Origin: Anaerolineae bacterium
GTDB lineage: Bacteria; Chloroflexota; Anaerolineae; Aggregatilineales; Phototrophicaceae
NCBI GenBank assembly: GCA_021296065.1
Contig: JAGWBD010000021.1
Span: 1 to 32,255, forward strand
Direction: 5' to 3'
Length of the DNA stretch: 32,255 bases
Part shown: positions 26,263-32,255 of the stretch, one piece after another
How the letters are laid out: every line of letters starts with the position of its first letter
Numbering within the stretch: the first letter of the stretch is position 1
The notes under the pieces: generated by a model
Databases searched by the model: none
What the model was told of the DNA's origin: nothing
What the model saw: only the letters and a program-made list of their open reading frames with translations
Translations under genes and position numbers: made by a program

Positions 26263-27660
26263 TCAGGAAGCAGCAGTGGCTTCTGACGCCCGCAGACGCA
26301 GCAGGCGCCCGTCGATTTCAGCCACGCGCCGCTGCCCGGCCTCCCACCAGGCGGGATCACGTTGCGCATCCAGTTCCTCGACCGTCTTGCCCTGCTGTTC
26401 CACCCAGGTGTAGTACTTCAGATTGTGCCAGCGCTGCCGCACGTCGGGGGTACCGGGCAAGATCCAGTCCTGGCCGGCGCCCCGGAAAATGCGCTCAATG
26501 CGCCCGGTGGCCGCCGCCTCATCCAGTTCTCCGTATTGGCGGGCCATGTCAACCATCACCGAATGGTAGCGATCGAGCGCGTCGGTCGCCACCGTCACCA
26601 CCAGGTCGTCGGCGCCGAAACCATAGTGCCGCACCGTCTTGATGGCCCCCAGGATGTTGCACACGCCGCTTATGCCCAAATGCGTGCCGAGCAATGCCAC
26701 CAACGCGGGGTCCGCGCCGTAGCGCTCCACCAGCACCTGGCGCGCGCGGCTTTCGCTCAGCAACTGCAGTCCCTGCTTGCAGGCCCGGTCATCAATGCAC
26801 ATCAGCGCGTCCATGTTCAACACGTTGTGAATCCAGGTCACGTGCTTGTCGCCGATGCCTTCAATGTCATGCGCGCCGTAACCGTTGTTGTAGAGCGTCG
26901 GGCATTGCTGCGGTTCCAGCCCCACAATTTTATGCTGCGGCCAGATCTGCTTGAGACGGTCGCCGGCGGCAATGGTGCCGGCGCTGCCCATGGCCGAAAC
27001 GAAGGCCGACGCTACTCCGCTGCCAATGCCGCTCCGTGCCAGTTCGTCGGCGAGTTCCGCGATCGTGTTGCCGGTGACGTAATAGTGGAAACGGTAGTTG
27101 CCCATCAGGTCAAACTGGTTAAGGATGCGGATGTGATCGCCGCTCTCCCGCAAACGCCTGGTCTCGTCGTAGATCTCCTTGACGTTGCTCTCCGAACCCA
27201 CCGTGCGACGGATGCGGGCGCCATACTGTTCGATGCGCTCGAATCGTTCGCGGCTCATGCCCTCCGGTAGCACCACGACGCTGTCGCAGCCCATGCGACC
27301 GCCCACCCAGGCGCCGCCAATCCCGTAGTTGCCGGTCGAGGGCCACACCAGCGTGTGCTGCGCCGGATCAACTTCTCCGAAAAGTTCAAGTTCCAGCAGA
27401 ACCGAGTAGGCCGCGCCAACCTTGTGACTGCCCGAGGGAAAGTCGCGGCCATACAGTACGGCGATCGGCGTCTCGACGCCTGTCAGTTGCGGCGGCAGCA
27501 AAAAGTACATGATGCGATCGTCACTGTCGCGCCAGCTGATGTTAAAGAGGTTGTGCACGTCCTGCGGCTCGCTGTCCCGCACCTGCCGGGCACGGCGGCG
27601 CGTACCCGCCTCGATGCGGGCGGGTCGCAACATCTCTTCGAAAGTCGGTCCGGTAATCAC
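26263..27660 (-). CDS. Fold-type II PLP-dependent enzyme (cysteine synthase / lyase-like)
   Basis: This 465-residue protein is a tryptophan-synthase-beta superfamily enzyme. The PLP lysine is Lys80 in FPSGSHKVGAAYS, the substrate loop is WPSTGNYGIGGAW (107-118), and SAMGSAGTIAAGD is the phosphate-binding glycine loop. It has about 60 residues before the core and a C-terminal segment beyond residue 380 that is longer than in O-acetylserine sulfhydrylase. It does not carry the typical YgeX (diaminopropionate ammonia-lyase) lysine motif, yet it occupies the place that YgeX has in the E. coli cluster, so an eliminating or ammonia-lyase step is likely. The start is GTG, set by AGGAGG about 5 bases upstream and a GTGA overlap with the glycosyltransferase stop. 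Confidence 0.85.
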   Translation of the reverse strand: MITGPTFEEMLRPARIEAGTRRRARQVRDSEPQDVHNLFNISWRDSDDRIMYFLLPPQLTGVETPIAVLYGRDFPSGSHKVGAAYSVLLELELFGEVDPAQHTLVWPSTGNYGIGGAWVGGRMGCDSVVVLPEGMSRERFERIEQYGARIRRTVGSESNVKEIYDETRRLRESGDHIRILNQFDLMGNYRFHYYVTGNTIAELADELARSGIGSGVASAFVSAMGSAGTIAAGDRLKQIWPQHKIVGLEPQQCPTLYNNGYGAHDIEGIGDKHVTWIHNVLNMDALMCIDDRACKQGLQLLSESRARQVLVERYGADPALVALLGTHLGISGVCNILGAIKTVRHYGFGADDLVVTVATDALDRYHSVMVDMARQYGELDEAAATGRIERIFRGAGQDWILPGTPDVRQRWHNLKYYTWVEQQGKTVEELDAQRDPAWWEAGQRRVAEIDGRLLRLRASEATAAS

Positions 27661-28678
27661 CCGTCCTCCTCACTTTCCTGCGTGTCTTCAACCGGCGACT
27701 GCGCCGCACCCGTGGCGCCCGCAGCAACGCGCGTCGTCCCTTTCCCGGCATCCTTTGAATCAAAGCCGGTTTTTTGGGCAACCAGATAAAGTGGTCGCTG
27801 ACGCACCTCGTCGAATATCCGCGCCACGTACTGCCCCATCACAAAGAGAAAGAAGAGCTGGAAGGCGCTTAGCAACAAGAGCATGACGATGGTGGTCACC
27901 TGGCCTCCCAGAAAGCCCGGGCCCAGCGCCACACGCAACAGTGAAATGACCGGCACGGCCAGCACCGAAAGGATTCCCAGGAACAGGCTGAAGTAAATCA
28001 TGATCTGCAGCGGAAACCAGGAAAAGCCGGTGATGGCGTCCATGGCGAAGCGCAGCATTTTGCGCAAGGGGTATTTCGTCTCGCCGGCGTGGCGCGCCTG
28101 ACGTTCAAAGCGTACGCCGCTCTGGCGAAAACCCACCCAGCTGGTCATGCCGCGGATGAAACGATTGTGTTCGCGCATCGCGTTGAGCGCGTCCACCACC
28201 TTGCGGTCCAGCAAACGAAAATCGCCGGTATCGAGCGGAATGTCCACGTCAGTGATGTGGTAAATCAGGCGATAAAACACCAGCGCCGTCAGTTTCTTGA
28301 AGCGGCTTTCGCCCTCCCTTTCACTGCGAATGGCGTAGACCACTTCATTGCCCGCGCGCCAGCGCTCGATCATTTCCAGAATGAGTTCCGGCGGGTCCTG
28401 CAGGTCGCCGTCCATCAGAATGACGGCCTCGCCCGCAGCGTGGTCGAGCCCGGCCGTCACCGCGATCTGGTGGCCGAAGTATCGCGCCAGAGCCAGAATC
28501 CGCAAACGCCAGTCCGTCGCCGCCTCCGCCTCCAGCAGTTCCCGCGTGCGGTCGTTACTGCCGTCGTCGACCGCCACCAGTTCCCAGGTCGCGCCGGTCT
28601 GGTCCATCGCAGGACCGGAATGTTTTCCTCCTCGTTGAAGAGCGGCACAACCACCGAAAAGACCGGTCTTGCGCTCAT
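27657..28678 (-). pseudogene. Family 2 glycosyltransferase (GtrB/ArnC-like), frameshifted near 28610
   Basis: This encodes a polyprenyl-phosphate glycosyltransferase of the GT2 family, but in two frames. From the ATG at 28676-28678 the N-terminus reads FSVVVPLFNEEENIPVL and then loses the frame. From about 28610 another frame continues with MDQTGATWELVAVDDGSNDRT, MDGDLQDPPELI, LLDRKVVDALNAM and two membrane helices near the C-terminus (IMIYFSLFLGILSVLAVPVISLL; VTTIVMLLLLSAFQLFFLFVMGQYVARI). By comparison with the family about six residues are missing at the junction, which fits a loss of 19 bases. The ATG overlaps the threonine-synthase-like stop in an ATGA junction, so the start is right and the break is real in this sequence. 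It may be a true mutation or an assembly error. Its sugar-transfer role does not fit the neighbouring catabolic genes. Confidence 0.83.
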
Positions 28679-29928
28679 GCCACACGCTCCCGCAACGCCA
28701 TGCGGATGACAGCGGGGTCGGGAGCCACCGGCAAGACAGCGCCGACGCTGCGGCGCGCAGCCGCAACATCCTTCAGCCCGTTGCCGGTCACCAGCAGCAC
28801 GACCGAACCGTCGCGCGACAAATGCCCCCTGGCAATCGCTTCTTCGAGGCCGGCCAGGGCCGCGGCCGCCGCCGGTTCGGCGAAGACGCCGCTGGCCTGC
28901 GCCAGGCGCGGAATCGCGGCCAGAATGGCCTCGTCCGGCACGCTGACCCAGGCGCCATACGTCCGCTCCACGGCGCGCAGGGCCCTGGCCCGGTCCCGCG
29001 GCAGCCCGGCCGAAATGCTGTCGGCAATGGTGGATGCCGGCTGCGCCCGCATCGCCGCGGCGCCGATGCCCTGGCGGGCCGCCTGCACCAGGGCGGAACT
29101 GCCTTCTGCCTGAACGCCGATCAAACGCGGTTCGCGTTCAATCCAGCCCAGGGTACGCAACTCGCGGAAGCCCTTGTGCAGCCCGCCGATGATGCTGCCG
29201 TCACCGACACTGACCACCGCGGCATCCGGCATTTCCCAGCCCAGTTGCGCCGCGATCTCAAAGGCCGCCGTTTTCTTGCCTTCGGTCGTGTAGGGATTGA
29301 TCCCCGTGTTGCGACAGTACCAGTCCTCTTCCAGAGAAATGCGAAAGCACAGGTCAAAGGCCTCGTCATAACTGGCGTCCAGCAGCAGCACGCGCGCGCC
29401 GTACACCAGCAACTGGGCGATTTTGGCCACCGGCGCACTGGCCGGCACAAAGATGATTGCGTCGAGTTCGGGCGTGGCGGCGCAGACACCGGCGAGAGCC
29501 GCCGCCGCGTTGCCGGTGCTGGCTGTGGCCAAAACCTTGCGGCCGCATTGCAGCGCGCGCGCCGCCACCATGGCGCTGGCACGGTCCTTCAACGAAGCGG
29601 TCGGGTTGCGTCCCTCGTCCTTGAGCCACAGTGCCCGCAGGCCCAGCTCCCGCGCCAGACGGGGCGCCGCCAACAGCGGCGTGTCGCCCACCTGCAGGGG
29701 CGGCACCCGGGCTTCCGCTTCCAGCGGCAGCAAGTCGCGCCAGCGCCACATGCCTTCCGCAGTGCAAGCGACCAGCCCGTCGCGGTCCAGCTGCGCCCGC
29801 AACCGACCGTAATCGTAAAGTACGTCGAGGGTGCCCACCTCGCCGCAGTCGGGGCAGACGTACTCCAAGGCTTCAGGCAGATAGCTGCCGCCACAGAGTA
29901 CGCAGCGTAACTCCCGTATGTTGCTCAT
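28675..29928 (-). CDS. Threonine-synthase-like PLP-dependent enzyme with zinc ribbon
   Basis: This 417-residue fold-type II PLP enzyme resembles threonine synthase. The N-terminal zinc ribbon has Cys9, Cys12, Cys25 and Cys28. The PLP lysine is Lys114 in NPTASLKDRAS, followed by ASTGNAAAALAG and, near the end, VTGNGLKD. Classical threonine synthase is possible, but no thrA or thrB is nearby, and the gene overlaps carbamate kinase by 4 bases inside a ygeW/ssnA-type cluster. A lyase acting on a hydroxy- or amino-substituted amino acid such as diaminopropionate, threonine or serine is an alternative. Its substrate cannot be fixed from sequence alone. Confidence 0.85.
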   Translation of the reverse strand: MSNIRELRCVLCGGSYLPEALEYVCPDCGEVGTLDVLYDYGRLRAQLDRDGLVACTAEGMWRWRDLLPLEAEARVPPLQVGDTPLLAAPRLARELGLRALWLKDEGRNPTASLKDRASAMVAARALQCGRKVLATASTGNAAAALAGVCAATPELDAIIFVPASAPVAKIAQLLVYGARVLLLDASYDEAFDLCFRISLEEDWYCRNTGINPYTTEGKKTAAFEIAAQLGWEMPDAAVVSVGDGSIIGGLHKGFRELRTLGWIEREPRLIGVQAEGSSALVQAARQGIGAAAMRAQPASTIADSISAGLPRDRARALRAVERTYGAWVSVPDEAILAAIPRLAQASGVFAEPAAAAALAGLEEAIARGHLSRDGSVVLLVTGNGLKDVAAARRSVGAVLPVAPDPAVIRMALRERVA

Positions 29929-30884
29929 GCGGGAAGCGGCGCCGGCAGTATGCGCGTGCCGGTCTCCCCGCGCAGGGCCCTTGTCAGGTTGGGCGGGTTG
30001 GTGACGATGGCTTCCGGACCGCCGTTACGGACAAAATCAAGACAGGCGTCGATCTTGGGCAACATGCTGCCTGGGGCGAAGTGCCCTTCCTCGCGATAAC
30101 GTTCGGCTTCGGCGACGCTGAGCACGTCCAGGTCCCGCTGGTCGGGACGATTGAAATTGAGCGCCACCTTTTCCACGCCGGTCGAGATAATTAACAGATC
30201 GGCCCGCAGTTCGCGCGCCAGCAGGCTGCCGCCGCGGTCCTTGTCAATCACCGCGCGCACGCCGCGCAAATCGCCCTGGGCGTCGCGCATGACCGGCACG
30301 CCGCCGCCACCGGCGGCGATGACGATGTAATCATTGATCACCAGCATGCGAATGGCATTGGTCTCCTGCAGCGCCATGGGTTGCGGCGAGGGCACGACCC
30401 GGCGCCAGCCCCGGCCGGCATCCTCGCGCACGGTCCAGCCCTCGGCTTCGCGCTGACGGGCTTCCTCCTCGTCCATGAAAGCGCCTACCGGCTTGTCCGG
30501 ATTAGTGAAGGCCCTGTCGGACGCATCAACCGTCGTCTGGGTTACCACGGTGACGATCGTGCGGTTGATTCCATGACGCCGCAAGGCGCTGTCGAGGGCC
30601 TGCTGCAACATGTAGCCAATGCTGGCCTGGGTATGCGCCACCAGCAGGTCCAGCGGGACTTCATACAGGCCGTGTTGCTGCGCGATTTCAAAGCGCCGCA
30701 TGTTGGTGCCGACCTGCGGGCCATTGCCGTGGGTGATGGTGACGCTCCAGCCGGCGGCGATCATGGCGGCGATGTTGCGGCAGGTCTCATGAACAGCGCC
30801 CCACTGACTGTCAATGTCGGGCTTGCGCGGGTCGCGAATGAGCGAATTGCCGCCGACGGCGACCACGGCCAGCTTGCCTACCAT
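29925..30884 (-). CDS. arcC: Carbamate kinase
   Basis: This enzyme makes ATP from carbamoyl phosphate and ADP, releasing ammonia and CO2. The 319-residue product shows VVAVGGNSL (7-15), THGNGPQVG (51-59), QTTVDASDRAFTNPDKPVG, DAGRGWRRVVPSPQP, AAGGGGVPV, RAVIDKDRGG and a C-terminal MLPKIDACLDFV, the whole set of family motifs. It is the counterpart of E. coli YqeA. Next to a YgeW-like carbamoyltransferase it would recover energy from a carbamoylated intermediate by phosphorolysis. An AGGAGG-like site lies 6 bases before the ATG; the gene overlaps the threonine-synthase-like gene by 4 bases and follows ygeW by 39. Confidence 0.96.
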   Translation of the reverse strand: MVGKLAVVAVGGNSLIRDPRKPDIDSQWGAVHETCRNIAAMIAAGWSVTITHGNGPQVGTNMRRFEIAQQHGLYEVPLDLLVAHTQASIGYMLQQALDSALRRHGINRTIVTVVTQTTVDASDRAFTNPDKPVGAFMDEEEARQREAEGWTVREDAGRGWRRVVPSPQPMALQETNAIRMLVINDYIVIAAGGGGVPVMRDAQGDLRGVRAVIDKDRGGSLLARELRADLLIISTGVEKVALNFNRPDQRDLDVLSVAEAERYREEGHFAPGSMLPKIDACLDFVRNGGPEAIVTNPPNLTRALRGETGTRILPAPLPA

Positions 30885-30923
30885 GAGACCCCTCCTCTCG
30901 CCAGGGCTATCTCCCGCCTGACG

Positions 30924-31904
30924 CTAACTCATGGTCAACGCCATGGCCGCCTTCTGCACGTGCAAACGATTTTCAGCCTCGTCGTAGACGATGCTCTGCG
31001 GTCCGTCGATCACGCCATCGGTGACCTCGACGTTGCGGTCCGCCGGCAAACAGTGCATGTAGACGGCGTGCTGCTGCGCCAGCGCCATGCGCCCTTCGTC
31101 GCTGATCCAGTCCGTATACTGCTGGCCGATGCGCGCCGATTCCTCGTCGTCATCCGTCGTCAGCAAGGCGCCCCAGCTTTTCGGATACAGGATGTCGGCG
31201 CCACGGAAACCGGCATCGAAGTCGTCGATCATTTCCAGCGATCCGCCATGCTGCCGCACGTTGTCCTGCGCCTGCTGCAAGATATCCGGCATCAGTTTGT
31301 ATTCCGGCGGATGCGTCAGGCGCAGGTTCATACCGAAGCGCGACATCAGCAGGATCAGGCTCTGGGGCACGGAAATCGGCTTTTGGTAACTGGCAGCATA
31401 GGCCCAGCTGACATTCATCGTGCGGCCGCGCAGGTCGCGACCAAAACGTTCCATGATGGTCATCAGGTCGGCCAGAATCTGAAAGGGATGGTAGACGTCA
31501 CATTGCATGTTCAACACCGGCACGCGACTTGCTTCGGCCACGTCACGTATATAGCGATTGCCAATGGCCCAGTCGCACTGGCGAATCGCGATGCCATCGG
31601 CGTAACGCCCCACGATTTCGCCAATTTCCTTCGCTGTGTCGCCATGACTGATCTGCGTGGTCTGACTCTCGATGAATTGCGCATGACCGCCCAGCTGGGC
31701 CATGCCGGCTTCAAAGCTGATGCGCGTGCGTGTGCTGGAAAAGAAGAACAACATGGCCAGCACCCTGTCACGCAACAGGGCGTGCGGCTCACCGGTCGCG
31801 CGTCGTCGTTTCAGGTCCCAGGCGACTTCCAGCAGGGTGTCGATTTCGTCCCGCGTCCACTCCTGGGTTGTGATCAGGTCGCGACCGCGCAAATCCGTCT
31901 GCAT
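30924..31904 (-). CDS. YgeW-like knotted carbamoyltransferase of unknown substrate
   Basis: This 326-residue enzyme is a member of the aspartate/ornithine carbamoyltransferase family. The carbamoyl-phosphate loop is SSTRTR (56-61), followed by SFEAGMAQLGGHAQFIES, GDTAKEIG (88-95), the second-domain VYHPFQILAD (137-146) and HCLPADR (284-290). The GGHAQFIES and DTAKEIGEI features are like YgeW and other knotted transcarbamylases rather than classical OTC. With carbamate kinase next door it probably runs backwards, phosphorolysing a carbamoyl group to carbamoyl phosphate. I choose the ATG at 31902-31904, 5 bases after GGGGAGG; a TTG at 31919 would place the ribosome site inside the gene. The amino substrate is unknown. 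Confidence 0.88.
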   Translation of the reverse strand: MQTDLRGRDLITTQEWTRDEIDTLLEVAWDLKRRRATGEPHALLRDRVLAMLFFFSSTRTRISFEAGMAQLGGHAQFIESQTTQISHGDTAKEIGEIVGRYADGIAIRQCDWAIGNRYIRDVAEASRVPVLNMQCDVYHPFQILADLMTIMERFGRDLRGRTMNVSWAYAASYQKPISVPQSLILLMSRFGMNLRLTHPPEYKLMPDILQQAQDNVRQHGGSLEMIDDFDAGFRGADILYPKSWGALLTTDDDEESARIGQQYTDWISDEGRMALAQQHAVYMHCLPADRNVEVTDGVIDGPQSIVYDEAENRLHVQKAAMALTMS

Positions 31905-31939
31905 TACTGCCTCCCCCAACCCCGCTCAATCACTGTGAA

Positions 31940-31968
31940 ATTTTACCCGCTTCCTGCGTGTCAGTCAT
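31940..31968 (-). promoter_or_regulatory. Possible internal promoter before the ygeW-like gene
   Basis: On the minus strand ATGACT (31963-31968; 4 of 6) and TAAAAT (31940-31945; 5 of 6) are 17 bases apart in the 60-base gap before ygeW. The small palindrome TCACTGTGA (31930-31938) lies at the expected start site. The -35 overlaps the ygeY stop codon. It may give extra transcription of the run to the LLM gene, but chance is not excluded. Confidence 0.35.
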
Positions 31969-32255
31969 GTTCCTGCCCGACCCAGCAGCGCGGGCAACAG
32001 GGCGTACCACTCGGTGGAGCGCACCACGTCCTCCAGCGACACTTGGTCCAGCACCGTGTGAGCATGTTCTTCTTCGCCCGGACCGAAACCGATTGAGGGA
32101 ATGCCGGCCTTGCCCGCCCAGATCACGCCGTTGGTCGAGAAATTCCACTTTCCGCGCCTTTCCCTCGGGCCCCATAGCATTTCACCCGCGCGCAGGCCAG
32201 CCTGCACCAGTGGGTGTTCTTCATCCAGCGCCCAGGCCGGATAAATCTTGTCCAG
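31965..32255 (-). CDS. YgeY-family M20 metallopeptidase (C-terminal part, cut by window edge)
   Basis: Only the last 96 residues are present; the gene begins beyond the right edge. The sequence KWNFSTNGVIWAGKAGIPSIGFGPGEEEHAHT is the C-terminal catalytic part of M20 peptidase/deacetylase-type enzymes, where the His of the AHT segment is a metal ligand, and its FSTNGV and GFGPGEE pattern matches the YgeY group encoded with YgeW and SsnA. YgeY is linked to hydrolysis of an open-chain intermediate in purine/urate breakdown. I read it from the first complete codon at the edge (LDKIYPAWALDEEHP) to the TGA at 31965-31967. It is the first visible gene of the run; the promoter must lie outside the window. 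Confidence 0.85.
   Translation of the reverse strand: MDKIYPAWALDEEHPLVQAGLRAGEMLWGPRERRGKWNFSTNGVIWAGKAGIPSIGFGPGEEEHAHTVLDQVSLEDVVRSTEWYALLPALLGRAGT

Noticed and set aside
27657-28769. A 370-codon frame for the glycosyltransferase starting at 28769
   Set aside because: Its first 50 or so residues overlap the threonine-synthase-like gene and look like no GT2 N-terminus; the real N-terminus is in another frame from 28678.
28669-29910. 413-codon open frame on the plus strand
   Set aside because: It is antisense to the threonine-synthase-like gene, which has its zinc ribbon and PLP lysine in place.
30381-32096. 571-codon open frame on the plus strand
   Set aside because: It lies opposite carbamate kinase and the carbamoyltransferase, both clearly recognisable, and its translation resembles no family.

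Overview
The window reads as high-GC chromosomal DNA from a bacterium, most likely an uncultured member of the Chloroflexota (Anaerolineae or a related class). This rests on a bacterial F-type ATP synthase, a complete set of F420 tail-assembly genes beside LLM-type and NpdG-type enzymes, and a membrane protein with the Thr/Pro-rich linker common in that phylum. It is an inference from gene content; there is no rRNA or marker phylogeny here. Nearly all genes lie on the minus strand in tight runs with many 4-base ATGA/GTGA overlaps. Only fabF and fabH are on the plus strand. I found no tRNA, rRNA, CRISPR array, insertion sequence or phage gene, and no gene-free stretch longer than about 220 bases.

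Layout from left to right. (1) 1-4319: atpA-atpG-atpD-atpC behind a good sigma70-like promoter; atpC runs off the left edge and no atpH, atpF, atpE or atpB precedes atpA. (2) 4332-9185: a minus-strand run, read from its promoter near 9209-9238, of an NmrA-like NAD(P)-binding protein, a GNAT acyltransferase, an enolase-superfamily enzyme of the N-succinylamino acid racemase / o-succinylbenzoate synthase type, a sugar-nucleotide epimerase and proC. (3) 9186-11789: a divergent promoter region, then fabF and fabH on the plus strand. (4) 11794-12525: a membrane zinc metalloprotease of the YugP type, convergent with fabH. (5) 12621-19433: an operon with its own promoter, encoding a FAD/2Fe-2S fusion subunit and the molybdopterin subunit of a xanthine-dehydrogenase-family enzyme, a YqeC-MocA fusion for cofactor maturation, purine nucleoside phosphorylase, and an anchored extracytoplasmic protein. 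(6) 19581-32255: a fourteen-gene minus-strand run that enters from the right edge: ygeY (partial), ygeW-like knotted carbamoyltransferase, carbamate kinase, threonine-synthase-like PLP enzyme, a frameshifted glycosyltransferase, a second PLP enzyme, an unknown 185-residue protein, ssnA, npdG, cofE, a nitroreductase-like gene, cofD, cofC and a Mer-like LLM oxidoreductase.

Regions 5 and 6 are the most interesting part. Together they carry equivalents of much of the E. coli ygeW-ygeX-ygeY-yqeA-yqeC-mocA-ssnA-ygfM-xdhD locus, a cluster known from anaerobic purine and urate breakdown and from selenium-linked molybdenum hydroxylases. Here that set continues directly into the F420 tail-assembly genes, an F420:NADP oxidoreductase and an LLM oxidoreductase, while YgfK, HyuA, YgeV and YqeB are not seen. 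A working hypothesis is an F420-linked variant of purine or other N-heterocycle catabolism: nucleoside cleavage by PNP, hydroxylation by the molybdoenzyme, ring opening and deamination by SsnA, YgeY and PLP lyases, and recovery of ATP from carbamoyl phosphate by YgeW and ArcC. The sequence supports the co-localisation; the pathway itself is inference.
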